Below, piece by piece: positions 41,546 to 50,460 of a DNA stretch of 64,000 nucleotides (position 1 is its first letter; each line of letters begins with the position of its first letter). Both the position numbers and the translations under genes were made by a program. Source of the DNA: BRHc4a sp049323755 (GTDB lineage Bacteria; Bacillota; Desulfotomaculia; Desulfotomaculales; Desulfocucumaceae); the NCBI GenBank assembly GCA_049323755.1, contig JBMOPE010000006.1:248001-312000 (forward strand), given 5' to 3'. Under the pieces are notes generated by a model. That model made no database searches, was not told where the DNA came from, and saw only the letters and a list, made by a program, of their open reading frames with translations.

Positions 41546-42868
41546 TCAGGCTGTTAATGGCAGCAATGTATGGCCTCGTTTCAATGAAATATCCACTTTG
41601 CAGCCATAAAGCTTTGCCGTAGAGTTAATTAGTTTTGCAAGTTCCGACAGGTCATCTTTTTGCCATTTATCAGAGTTAGGTACAACAAAAAAAACATATC
41701 GGCTGGTAAGGGCTCTTTCAACATCCTCGTCCAAAACACTGTCACCCGGGTGGTAAACCATAGGGGCCGTATATACCATTTCAAAGCCCGCATACAGTTC
41801 GTTAATAATCAATTCCAGCCCCGGAGTGTCTTCTTTTTCATTGAGCAACACCGGCACAATGTAAATTGAGTCATAACTTCCAGGCCAGAGATTACGAAGT
41901 GGCCGTGTAGTTCTATATATAAAAGGTAAAAACCTAAGTGGCTGTTTTTCCCTAACAGGTACTCTTTCGGGGACAGGCATACCCCCACCATGGCCGGATT
42001 TAACCCAATCATCTCCATATGTTGTTGAACCTTCTCGGTAAACTTGCGGCATTAACTGGCGGGCAGCCACATCTCGCAGAATTTCCCCAGAAATAATAAC
42101 AGTCTGAACACCGGTTGATTGAAGCTTTTGGCATACATCCCTTGTCACTTCGGTTAGTATCTGTTTTGCTTTTTCAAAACGCTCACCCTTGCTTTTAGGT
42201 TTTGTATCAAATCTAAGCTCAAATGGATCGGTGGAAATACGAATATAATGTAAAGGTGAACGGGAAAATCCCGTATTCTCAAGATGGGTCCAATATTCCC
42301 GTCTTTTTCGTCCAATCTCTTTTAATTTTTCCGGTAGTTGGGCCTGTTCTTTTTCCTGCCTTTCCATCTCTGAACGCAACACTTCCACATCATTTATTAC
42401 CCATGTGTCTATATAACACCCCTGGGATATCGCCCTAACGTTAATCTGTACCCAAACAAGCCCAGCCAGTTCTTGTTCCGATTCAGGTTTAGTTATCCAT
42501 GGTCCGGGTGTGGCTGATAAAAATATTTGCACATGCCCGTCGTCGGTAATCACAAAGGGGCCGTCAACCTCCCGAACAGTAACGATTTCCTGGATGTTGC
42601 GGGTATTTTCCGCTGATGTACGTATTTCAGGCTCCTTTTTATAACCCCTCCTCCGGCGAAGGATAGAAGGTATTTCGAGGAATAGCCACAAAAATGTCCC
42701 GGTAGGTATAGCAAAAAGAAATAAAAACCGTAAACCCATCGGAAAAGGCAAAAGAAAGAAAACTATTCCCAACACGCACGAAGGAAGAAAGTAAACTATC
42801 AGGTCCCATAGCTGCAGCCCCATAACATGGATATCCTCCCGGACATCCGCGGGGAAATCAACACGCAT
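41546..42868 (-). CDS. Membrane-anchored conjugation protein (PrgI/TcpC-like)
   Basis: A 440-residue protein with two or three N-terminal membrane segments (L-I-V-Y-F-L-P-S-C-V-L-G-I-V-F-F to about residue 70), then a large cytoplasmic domain with a coiled-coil stretch (E-M-E-R-Q-E-K-E-Q-A-Q-L-P). PrgI-type proteins of Gram-positive transfer systems share the short membrane-anchored start. The long extension is not family-typical, so the name is tentative. It lies 15 bp upstream of virB4. Confidence 0.65.
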   Translation of the reverse strand: MRVDFPADVREDIHVMGLQLWDLIVYFLPSCVLGIVFFLLPFPMGLRFLFLFAIPTGTFLWLFLEIPSILRRRRGYKKEPEIRTSAENTRNIQEIVTVREVDGPFVITDDGHVQIFLSATPGPWITKPESEQELAGLVWVQINVRAISQGCYIDTWVINDVEVLRSEMERQEKEQAQLPEKLKEIGRKRREYWTHLENTGFSRSPLHYIRISTDPFELRFDTKPKSKGERFEKAKQILTEVTRDVCQKLQSTGVQTVIISGEILRDVAARQLMPQVYREGSTTYGDDWVKSGHGGGMPVPERVPVREKQPLRFLPFIYRTTRPLRNLWPGSYDSIYIVPVLLNEKEDTPGLELIINELYAGFEMVYTAPMVYHPGDSVLDEDVERALTSRYVFFVVPNSDKWQKDDLSELAKLINSTAKLYGCKVDISLKRGHTLLPLTA

Positions 42869-42901
42869 TCAAGTCACCGTTCCTTTTTAAAAAAGATAAA
42901 G

Positions 42902-44542
42902 TTAACTTTGCCACTCTCCCTGGTATTGTCCACCTTCCGGCGGGGCAGGGATTTCCCGTGGAAGACCTGTTGCCGAATCCCGTATTACGTATTTGCCGTT
43001 CCATGTCCAGTATTTTTTACTCATATTCTTGTCTTCGGCCTTTCGCCCGGCTTGGTGCTTTTCATATCTTTGTTCAATTTGCCGGATAAAACTGTCACTT
43101 ATTTGGCGCCCCGGTTCTGTAGGAGCTTCTTTTGACAAATCAAAGCTGTCACCGATCGTACCACCTCCATGCATACCCCGGCTCCTGTCAGATACACCTT
43201 TACCCACACCACTAACAGCTGCACCAGCTGCTACAATTTCGGGTTGAAGTGTAGCCATGCCCACAAACTCAATCACTCTGCCTATTTTTTCTCCTACATT
43301 GCCTAGTTTCTCTATTACAACACCCCCGGCAAGAGTAACAGGCTTAGCTATCTGTGCAGCTGTTGGCTTGAACCAGAACCTATAGGTAACAAATATAAGG
43401 ACCGCCAAAACAGCTATATTTATCGCTGTAGCGGATGCCCCCAGTAGACTTGATAAGTTTTTCGCACTATATTGCGTCTGTATAAACACCATTGAAGTCC
43501 ACCCAAAAGACCATATTACTTGCAAAAAAACAGTCCTAAACATTAAAGCCACCCAACCAACCGCAGGTTCAATACGTGTAAACCATACTGTCATGTTTAT
43601 ATATACGGGGGCTAAAATAGTGCCCGAGCATATTATGATTATACGAGCAGCCACAAAAAATGTTGTTACAATCCACTCGGCAGCAGCTAAAAGCAAGGCT
43701 ATAAAACCACCATTGGCCTGGGAATCCATCCCTATAACCGGATCTAAAAACAGTGAATGAAAAGAAACCTGGGTGCCAAAACTGGAAGGGTCTTGAAAGG
43801 GTATTGATATAACCTGCTGGGCTGTAACTTTAGCAAGGTCCAAGTTCATAGTACCTTCTGTATATGTATCCAACGCTCCTTGGGCTAAGCTTGATGAGGC
43901 AGTGTTAGCTACCCAGACTATAACATTAACTATTTGTACTGAAAAAACGGAGAAAACAACCCCAATAAAAAAAGTAGCCAATACCGGCTTAAAGTGTTTC
44001 TTTCCACTAAGAACATGCTTAATATTTATTGTTAAAAAAAGGATTGCTATTACTAAACAAATTACCCATAGCATCACATTACCTTTATTTACCCAGTCAA
44101 TGGAGCCTGGGTATACTGTATGGGTAAAAGCAGTACCAAGAATTCCACAGAAGGTATTAAGAAAACTGTCTATCATCACTCCCCAAAGGTTCAAAGCCGC
44201 ATCAAATAAAGCATTTGCAATTTTTGTCGGGAGTTCGGCTATGCCTTTCGCTACTTCTGCCATACTTTCAGTAGCCTTCTGAAACCATTCTTTTATTGAG
44301 GCAAGCATACCACTATCGCCACCACCACCACCTCCTCCACCGTCACCACCTCCACCTCCACCTTGTGGGCTATCCACAGGATCATGGAAATCCCATCCCC
44401 CCGGGGGGCAATCACTGTTTAAACTACTACCTACATCGGCATAAACAAGTTGAGGTCCGGAAATTATGCATTGTCCATAAAAAGAAGAGGCGCTGAAAAA
44501 CAGCGCCGCTAATGTTATTATAAGAAGAGTTTTCCTCACCAC
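42902..44542 (-). CDS. VirB6/TrbL-like polytopic membrane protein
   Basis: A 546-residue protein with a signal peptide (residues 1-30), a Gly-rich linker (near 60-77), then six or more membrane helices through residue 400, and a soluble Gly/Glu-rich tail. This layout matches the VirB6/TrbL channel components of conjugation systems. The start is a GTG after GGGAGG. Neighbours are the PrgI-like and VirB2-like genes. Confidence 0.8.
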   Translation of the reverse strand: MVRKTLLIITLAALFFSASSFYGQCIISGPQLVYADVGSSLNSDCPPGGWDFHDPVDSPQGGGGGGDGGGGGGGGDSGMLASIKEWFQKATESMAEVAKGIAELPTKIANALFDAALNLWGVMIDSFLNTFCGILGTAFTHTVYPGSIDWVNKGNVMLWVICLVIAILFLTINIKHVLSGKKHFKPVLATFFIGVVFSVFSVQIVNVIVWVANTASSSLAQGALDTYTEGTMNLDLAKVTAQQVISIPFQDPSSFGTQVSFHSLFLDPVIGMDSQANGGFIALLLAAAEWIVTTFFVAARIIIICSGTILAPVYINMTVWFTRIEPAVGWVALMFRTVFLQVIWSFGWTSMVFIQTQYSAKNLSSLLGASATAINIAVLAVLIFVTYRFWFKPTAAQIAKPVTLAGGVVIEKLGNVGEKIGRVIEFVGMATLQPEIVAAGAAVSGVGKGVSDRSRGMHGGGTIGDSFDLSKEAPTEPGRQISDSFIRQIEQRYEKHQAGRKAEDKNMSKKYWTWNGKYVIRDSATGLPREIPAPPEGGQYQGEWQS

Positions 44543-44567
44543 TTCATTCCTCCCAAATTCTAAAAGA

Positions 44568-44972
44568 TTATTTAAACGCTCCGGTAAAACCGTTAATAAC
44601 GTTTATCTTGAACCAATTTATCAGTTCGTACCAATTACCGGTTATGCTTATAGAAAGCACAACAATTGATATACCTATGGCTCCAAAATCCTCTAACATG
44701 GCCTTCCAATGCCTTTTTCCGGATATCAAATCTTTCGTTTTCCACCCAAGATGATAAACCGCATAACCCATTAGAACTGCAGCAACTACCCCTGTTATAA
44801 AATTGATGATTTTTATAAAGGGACTGACTGCTTTTCCACCCCCAAAAGAGGCATCATTCAAACCTCCCTGTTTAAGAATGTCTACAGGTATTCCTTCTCC
44901 ATCTGCAAATGCCGGCAAAACTATGGATAATGAGAGAATTATAAGCATGGCGATTATAATGGACTTCTTCAT
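44568..44972 (-). CDS. VirB2/TrbC-like small membrane protein
   Basis: A 134-residue protein with a signal peptide ending near A-F-A-D-G (residues 21-25) and two membrane helices (I-N-F-I-T-G-V-V-A-A-V-L-M-G-Y and I-S-I-V-V-L-S-I-S-I). Size and topology match VirB2/TrbC-type pilin-like subunits. The gene is the first of the transfer cluster reading leftward and is well spaced from AAGGAGG. Confidence 0.75.
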   Translation of the reverse strand: MKKSIIIAMLIILSLSIVLPAFADGEGIPVDILKQGGLNDASFGGGKAVSPFIKIINFITGVVAAVLMGYAVYHLGWKTKDLISGKRHWKAMLEDFGAIGISIVVLSISITGNWYELINWFKINVINGFTGAFK

Positions 44973-44997
44973 AATAAATTTCCTCCTTCAATCAATA

Positions 44998-45483
44998 TCA
45001 AGATATCCCGAAATATCTGGCTATAAAAAAAACTGCTATCATGTAGCAGGCAGGCATTATAAGGTATCTTTCAACCAGGTGGCCAGTAGTTACCAGTGGA
45101 ATGCTAACCTTGATCTTAACTGGCCAAATCCACGGTACTCCCTGGGGATTTAGACTATCAAGAATTAAATGTGACAATAGCCCGGCAGCTGCAGCCCAAA
45201 CATAAACTCCGGAAACATTAAACGCGAGCAGACCCAAGACTAATCCGGCCGCAGCCAATAAGCTATGCGTTGCTGATCTGTGTGCGATAACCGTTGATAT
45301 CACCTTACCCCCGATACCCATGAGTTTGTTTGGCAAAGACCCGCCATGATCAATGTCCGGCAATAAACTGGCCAGGCCGGCTACTAACAGGACAGGCAAT
45401 ACCTCTGAAGTAGGTGAATGGGTGTAAAGCATTAAAAATGCTCCTGCTGCCAGACCACCGGCAAAATGTGTTTGGTAAGTCAT
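44998..45483 (-). CDS. YdjM-family membrane-bound metal-dependent hydrolase
   Basis: A 161-residue protein with four membrane helices and the YdjM/PF04307 metal motifs L-L-P-D-I-D-H, A-H-R-S-A-T-H-S-L and L-S-H-L-I-L-D-S-L. The G-V-P-W-I-W-P segment is also typical. Members are damage-inducible in some bacteria, with a phospholipid- or membrane-related role not fully defined. The gene lies 25 bp upstream of the VirB2-like gene and may be read with it. Confidence 0.9.
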   Translation of the reverse strand: MTYQTHFAGGLAAGAFLMLYTHSPTSEVLPVLLVAGLASLLPDIDHGGSLPNKLMGIGGKVISTVIAHRSATHSLLAAAGLVLGLLAFNVSGVYVWAAAAGLLSHLILDSLNPQGVPWIWPVKIKVSIPLVTTGHLVERYLIMPACYMIAVFFIARYFGIS

Positions 45484-45499
45484 AAAAAACCCCCTTTAA

Positions 45500-45532
45500 T
45501 TAATAAACCCGGCAGTTTTTACACTCCGGGTT
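45500..45532 (-). terminator. Weak terminator after the HD-GYP gene
   Basis: AACCCGG / CCGGGTT (45506-45512 and 45526-45532). On the minus strand a short TTTATT follows. It lies between the HD-GYP and YdjM genes. Confidence 0.5.
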
Positions 45533-45542
45533 GTTTCACTTT

Positions 45543-46115
45543 TTAATATAAATCTCTGATTATTTCAATGAACCTTTCTACTAAATATGGGTCAAATTGT
45601 TTTGCCGCACATTTTAAGATTTCCTGACAGGCTTCTTCTGTGGACATCCTCTTTCTATATGGCCTATCGGTTGTCATTGCGTCAAATGCGTCCGTTATGG
45701 CAATTATCCTGGAACCCAGAGGTATGTTCTCTCCCTTCAGACCATAGGGGTAGCCTTCTCCGTCCCACCTTTCATGGTGGTGCAAAATTACCCTGACAAC
45801 AGAACTAAAATCCGGATTATCTTTGTGCTTTTCCAAATGAAATATTTCAGCACCCGTTATCGGGTGCTGCTTCATAATTACCCATTCTCTATCTGTCAAG
45901 TCTGTGGGCTTAAACAAAATACTGTTGGGAATGTTTATTTTCCCTATATCATGGAAAAGAGCCGATGTTTGAACAATATTTTTAAGCTCATTGTTAAGGC
46001 CTATATACTCTGCCGTCAAAACACTTATGCGGCTTACATTTTTCTGGTGGTTGGCAAGGTAATTGTCTTTTACTGCAGAAATATTGTGAAGCAACTCAAA
46101 AGCATGTATGGCCAC
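45543..46115 (-). CDS. HD-GYP domain protein (likely cyclic-di-GMP phosphodiesterase)
   Basis: A 190-residue free-standing HD-GYP domain. It has H-D-I-G-K (55-59), H-H-H-E-R-W-D-G-E-G-Y-P and D-A-F-D-A-M-T-T-D-R-P-Y-R, all expected for binuclear-metal phosphodiesterases. There is no sensor domain. The start is a GTG with AGGAG about 10-12 nt upstream. It may tune pilus or attachment functions encoded nearby, an inference from context. Confidence 0.92.
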   Translation of the reverse strand: MAIHAFELLHNISAVKDNYLANHQKNVSRISVLTAEYIGLNNELKNIVQTSALFHDIGKINIPNSILFKPTDLTDREWVIMKQHPITGAEIFHLEKHKDNPDFSSVVRVILHHHERWDGEGYPYGLKGENIPLGSRIIAITDAFDAMTTDRPYRKRMSTEEACQEILKCAAKQFDPYLVERFIEIIRDLY

Positions 46116-46165
46116 CCATTTATCACTCCTTTCTCTTTATTTGACTTGTCTGTCGGTTTGAGGTA

Positions 46166-46933
46166 CTAAGGGCGGTTGCTCCCGACTTCAGGTGTGGTAT
46201 TCATGACCGCCTCACCTGATAATAATAATCTACTGTAGACGTAAAATGGCAAATTATACAAGAAAAACGACGCGATTAGAACAACCTCCAAGGACAGCAA
46301 ATACCAGGGCCAGGGACCCATAAGGTCAAATATTGATGGCATATTGGGCTTTTGGCATAAAAACAGGTAATTGCTTCTTGTGAATATATTAAAAGCAGCT
46401 ATGGCCAGGGCATAGGCATTGGTAAACATAAAAACACGCTTCAGCGCACCTGGCTGGGGGCGGCACCCTTCTACGAAAACCATAAAAGATATCACCACAA
46501 TTACTATTCCGTGAGCTATAAAAAACTTGAAAAACATAAAATGCGGAAACGAATAAAACAAGTCGGGGGTCAAGAGCGCCTGGAAAGCTCCTCCCATACC
46601 CCAGATATATACTACTTCAAATACATTGTTATTTTTGTTTATCATCATGACGGCAGATAGAATTAACGCCATGTCACAAAGCTGCAGAGGCAATGAGTAA
46701 TTTAAAGACCATGTACTCACCCCAATAGTCCAAGCTTGGAAAGATACTAAAGGTAATATGCTAAAACAGACCCAAATATAACGAAATGTTTTATTTTCCT
46801 TTTCTTTCTTAAGTCTTTGTCTACAAATAAATATTAAAATGCATACTATAATAATTATCGCTAACGCCAAGATATGTTCCATGGAAAATATTTTTAACTC
46901 ATTAATACTATTTACTGATAAGAATTTATCCAT
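46166..46933 (-). CDS. TIGR02206 (YwaF-like) integral membrane protein
   Basis: A 255-residue protein with six or seven membrane helices and the signature stretches L-P-L-Q-L-C-D-M-A, A-L-L-T-P-D-L, F-F-I-A-H-G-I and G-P-W-P-W-Y-L-L. The family has no assigned function. It stands alone between an HD-GYP gene and a strong terminator. Confidence 0.87.
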   Translation of the reverse strand: MDKFLSVNSINELKIFSMEHILALAIIIIVCILIFICRQRLKKEKENKTFRYIWVCFSILPLVSFQAWTIGVSTWSLNYSLPLQLCDMALILSAVMMINKNNNVFEVVYIWGMGGAFQALLTPDLFYSFPHFMFFKFFIAHGIVIVVISFMVFVEGCRPQPGALKRVFMFTNAYALAIAAFNIFTRSNYLFLCQKPNMPSIFDLMGPWPWYLLSLEVVLIASFFLYNLPFYVYSRLLLSGEAVMNTTPEVGSNRP

Positions 46934-46965
46934 TAATTCACTCCTTCATAATTAAACTTACATCT

Positions 46966-47010
46966 CTCAAAAAGAAAGAGATCACTTGAAACTGATCTCT
47001 TTCTTTATTA
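46966..47010 (-). terminator. Strong bidirectional terminator
   Basis: A 14-bp perfect stem AAAGAAAGAGATCA / TGATCTCTTTCTTT (46971-46984 and 46993-47006). On the minus strand a run of Ts follows. It ends the transcript of the secreted protein gene at 47026. Confidence 0.9.
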
Positions 47011-47025
47011 CCTATTAATTTTGCG

Positions 47026-48687
47026 TTAATTTCTTAAGTTTCTGGCCGCCCAGTTATAATGAGCAGTGACTTTTCCATTACCCGTGTTTAAAAAGCTTTG
47101 CACACTGTCAGACAGACCATACCCTGACACCGCAGGCACATAACCAACCTTTTCACTATAGCCTCCATTTGTGCCACCAGAATTTTGTGCATTATTAACC
47201 ATGTCCAGTAGTTCTTCAGAGGTCATAATGGTATTACCATAACCTATATAGGCACTGTCTAATCCAGGGCTATAGTTATTAGACCAGTTATACCTTTTAA
47301 AATCCAATGCTGGACCGTTTGTATGCCCCCCATCCCAGCAATATATATATCCCATTGGTATGGCTACACAATTCCCTTTCAGATCAACTTGGTTAGAGGC
47401 TATCCAAAGACTTAAATCAGTCAGATTAAATGGTCTACCTCCTTGTGTTGATCCAATAATCGTAAATGTAGTTGTAAATATATCCGATGTGCCTCCTGCT
47501 GGCGCAGTACCTACTGCCGAAACGCTATGAGTATTCACAACAGCACTACCGTATGTACTACACCAGAATCTACTATGAATTTGGTCTATGTTAAAACTTA
47601 CTGGTACATTCAGGGGGTTAGAAAACCTATATTTAACTTCATAAGTTCTGGTGTGTTCTGTATACCATCCTTCTTCATGATATACCGAATTTGAATAAGT
47701 TAATTTTTGAGACTCTACAGATAAATAAGTTGGTGGGCTCCACTGACTAAAGTTCCAAGCCCAAGCCGGAACAGTAGTAGTAACCATTCTCCCCCATCTA
47801 GCATCAGGACTTGTTGCTTGCCAATTTGGTACCTCCTTAAAACAAGGAGAAAGAGTATACACAAAGCAACGGTCATCTTGTCCCGCGAACACGCTATTTC
47901 TTTTGCTTGCCGCACCACTTACCACAACACCATTATGGACATCTATCATTTTAGCGTTAGACGTACCGGGAAGACCTTTATACATATCCGGAGCGAGAGG
48001 ATCGTAATTATTCACAACACCTGTATTAGCATTAAGAGTGGTAGCTGAAGTGCCGGTCATGTTTAATAACAATTCCTTTGTTTCATTAGCCTCAAAATAC
48101 ACATTCCCTGAATATCCATCAACAACTCCTTGGGTAACTGATATATTGGCGTTAACAGGCCAAGAATTTGGATTGAAAAATGTTAGAGTAATCCATTTCC
48201 AATTATTCCTAAGAGTGCTATATGGATTTATCATCTCTTTTGGATCACTGATATTTATTACTGGTGTAGTGCTGATTACATTTCCGTTAGAGTCTGTTGT
48301 TACCTGCGTTCCGGAAAATATCTGAAGCGGCAACATAATAGTCCCATTTCCACCCCAATAACGCGCTACTCCGTCAACACGAACAGGTTTTAGAACCCGG
48401 GGAGGGCCGCTGGTGTCCTGTACAGTTTTGGTTTCTGTGTGATCGTATACGTTTTGAGTTTCGTAATGGTTCTTATCAATATAACCCTTTATGGGCTGAT
48501 TGGTATTGGGATCGACTTCCATGAATATATTCAGGTTACCAACTGTCTGCCAGTAACCATATACCTCCCTGTCTTCTCTATGCCCCCCCACGTTGATATT
48601 TTTTAGGTATAGCCACTGATACTGCGAGGCAAAAGCTATGGCTGGCAGTACAAACAACAATGCTATAACCAGAGCAATTTTTTTCAT
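47026..48687 (-). CDS. Secreted hypothetical protein
   Basis: A 553-residue exported protein. The signal peptide M-K-K-I-A-L-V-I-A-L-L-F-V ends at about A-F-A (residue 20). The mature part is rich in Asn, Tyr, Thr and Trp, typical of extracellular beta-sandwich proteins, and has a few cysteines that could form disulfides. No family or sorting motif is recognised and there is no membrane anchor at the C-terminus. It may be a surface or pilus-associated factor, as three secreted protein genes lie side by side here. Confidence 0.7.
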   Translation of the reverse strand: MKKIALVIALLFVLPAIAFASQYQWLYLKNINVGGHREDREVYGYWQTVGNLNIFMEVDPNTNQPIKGYIDKNHYETQNVYDHTETKTVQDTSGPPRVLKPVRVDGVARYWGGNGTIMLPLQIFSGTQVTTDSNGNVISTTPVINISDPKEMINPYSTLRNNWKWITLTFFNPNSWPVNANISVTQGVVDGYSGNVYFEANETKELLLNMTGTSATTLNANTGVVNNYDPLAPDMYKGLPGTSNAKMIDVHNGVVVSGAASKRNSVFAGQDDRCFVYTLSPCFKEVPNWQATSPDARWGRMVTTTVPAWAWNFSQWSPPTYLSVESQKLTYSNSVYHEEGWYTEHTRTYEVKYRFSNPLNVPVSFNIDQIHSRFWCSTYGSAVVNTHSVSAVGTAPAGGTSDIFTTTFTIIGSTQGGRPFNLTDLSLWIASNQVDLKGNCVAIPMGYIYCWDGGHTNGPALDFKRYNWSNNYSPGLDSAYIGYGNTIMTSEELLDMVNNAQNSGGTNGGYSEKVGYVPAVSGYGLSDSVQSFLNTGNGKVTAHYNWAARNLRN

Positions 48688-48715
48688 TCTAAATCCTCCT
48701 CTCTGCTTTTGACGT

Positions 48716-48738
48716 AAAAAACCCCCGGACAGTTCGGG
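48716..48738 (-). terminator. Terminator after the Big_2 secreted protein gene
   Basis: CCCGGA / TTCGGG hairpin (one G-T pair). Minus-strand transcription then meets TTTTTT (plus-strand A-run 48716-48721). Confidence 0.8.
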
Positions 48739-48752
48739 AGCACAACACTAGA

Positions 48753-50378
48753 TTATTCAGCTATATACACTTTTATCTTCGGGGGAGGCTGTGCATTTAT
48801 TGTAATCTGGTCATATTCAGGAACTAGAACTTGTTCCTCTCTAAATATATCTACCTGAACTTGCTTTAGGGGATAATACGAAACCGTACCCTCTTGGTTT
48901 AAGTTATTAACTTCCGTTATATTAGTAGTTGTCGATGTCGTAAAGACGTTTATCGTAGCGTTGCCCTGTAGTAGTCCAAAATTAGGGTCGTTATATTTCG
49001 CTATTACCTGGGTACTGCCCTGGGTCACACCAGTAACCGACCCTCCGCTGGCTGCTGTGGCAATGGTTGTGTCGGCAGTTGACCAGGCAGACGTGGAAGT
49101 GACATTAAGGCTTGTCCCGTTACTATATAATACTGTGGCTGTATAGCTGGTGCTTTTGCCGACCTCAACTGATTTTATAGACGGTTCTACAACAAGCCGG
49201 GCGTTACCGGGCTGTACGGCTAAATTAGCCGGATCAATGAGTGCGGTACATATATTGTCGTCATAGGTTGTTTCCCGCTGAGGCCCGGCAAAAACTATAC
49301 TATTTTGCAAAGTACCCCCGGCCCATGATTTCAGGTAAAGGTCCTCATCAATCCACCTGCCGCCCTCATATCTTTTATTTATAGTAAAGATTACCGTACT
49401 TTTTGTGTTTGGAGTGGGTATACTGACATTCCAGGTATTCATTATCTGATCTTTGTTGAGTGCGCCGATCTCGTAGTTATTTAAGCTTGAGCTCAGTACA
49501 ACTTGCTTCACTAATTGCGGAGTGCCACCACTAACATGCTGTAGATAGGCCCTCAGAGTGGTTTTTGCATGATCCGGCACATAGGGCATTTGGGGCCTGG
49601 CATACATCACACTATACAGCAAGTCGCTCCCGTATTGATTCCTTAATGTTGGACTCCATATGGTGAGGTTTTTAGTAAACTGTATACGTATGTCACCATA
49701 ACCGCCCTTGTTACCGGACGCACCATATCCGTCAACGATTGATTGGACGGCAGGGCCGGTTCCTTTGGGTAATGTTTCTAATCCCTTCCAGCCCCTTAAT
49801 GCACCGTCAACAGTACCCATGACATAATAAAAATACTGACCATCAGATACAATATCCGATGGATCATTTATGTCATATAGATTAGCCTCATATACACGGA
49901 TTGGGTTATTGTAACTTGCTCTTAAGTCATGGTACGCCCTGCCGTTTGTATAACTATCGCCAGTAGTCCTAACGTAGGGAAGTGTCTTTATATAAGCACC
50001 TTGCGTCAAATAGTTTACCTTCTGTCCCCAATCCTGACCTGATATAAGGTAATAAGTGGTAAGACCTGTCTGTTTTTTAGGCCAATCGACAAGGCCGAAG
50101 AAGTCCCTTTTAAGCTGTTCGGTTAACTGGCTTGCATCAACGGCAGCATAGCCGGTGTCCGATACTACCTTACCGTCAGCCCCTATAATGCCAAAAGTCG
50201 GGCAATACAGCTCCCCGACTTTGCGATCACAGGTTCCATCGTTTATGTAAAAGACATTGTAAGTAAGGAGATTATATGTTCGCCCGTCATAAGGTGATTC
50301 TTCATACATTGCATATGCCAGGCCAGCCACTGCAAAGACCATTACTACCAGAATGCTGAAAATGATTTTTTTCTTCAA
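48753..50378 (-). CDS. Secreted protein with a bacterial Ig-like (Big_2) domain
   Basis: A 541-residue exported protein. It has an N-terminal signal (I-I-F-S-I-L-V-V-M-V-F-A-V-A-G-L-A), a large beta-rich region and a Big_2 domain at about residues 390-475 (V-E-V-G-K-S-T-S-Y-T-A-T-V, W-S-T-A-D-T-T-I-A-T, V-T-G-V-T-Q-G-S-T). Big_2 domains are common in surface adhesins. The start is TTG with GGAG upstream. The C-terminus (E-Y-D-Q-I-T-I-N-A-Q-P) has no sorting motif. Confidence 0.8.
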   Translation of the reverse strand: MKKKIIFSILVVMVFAVAGLAYAMYEESPYDGRTYNLLTYNVFYINDGTCDRKVGELYCPTFGIIGADGKVVSDTGYAAVDASQLTEQLKRDFFGLVDWPKKQTGLTTYYLISGQDWGQKVNYLTQGAYIKTLPYVRTTGDSYTNGRAYHDLRASYNNPIRVYEANLYDINDPSDIVSDGQYFYYVMGTVDGALRGWKGLETLPKGTGPAVQSIVDGYGASGNKGGYGDIRIQFTKNLTIWSPTLRNQYGSDLLYSVMYARPQMPYVPDHAKTTLRAYLQHVSGGTPQLVKQVVLSSSLNNYEIGALNKDQIMNTWNVSIPTPNTKSTVIFTINKRYEGGRWIDEDLYLKSWAGGTLQNSIVFAGPQRETTYDDNICTALIDPANLAVQPGNARLVVEPSIKSVEVGKSTSYTATVLYSNGTSLNVTSTSAWSTADTTIATAASGGSVTGVTQGSTQVIAKYNDPNFGLLQGNATINVFTTSTTTNITEVNNLNQEGTVSYYPLKQVQVDIFREEQVLVPEYDQITINAQPPPKIKVYIAE

Positions 50379-50399
50379 ATTAGATTCGCTCCTTTAATC

Positions 50400-50425
50400 A
50401 AAAAGAACGCCTGTATAAAGCGTTC
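50400..50425 (-). terminator. Terminator after the copper-amine-oxidase-N protein gene
   Basis: GAACGC / GCGTTC stem (50405-50410 and 50420-50425), followed on the minus strand by TTTTT. Confidence 0.85.
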
Positions 50426-50460
50426 CTTTCTAAAAAAATATAGCTTTGGGTTTTATCATG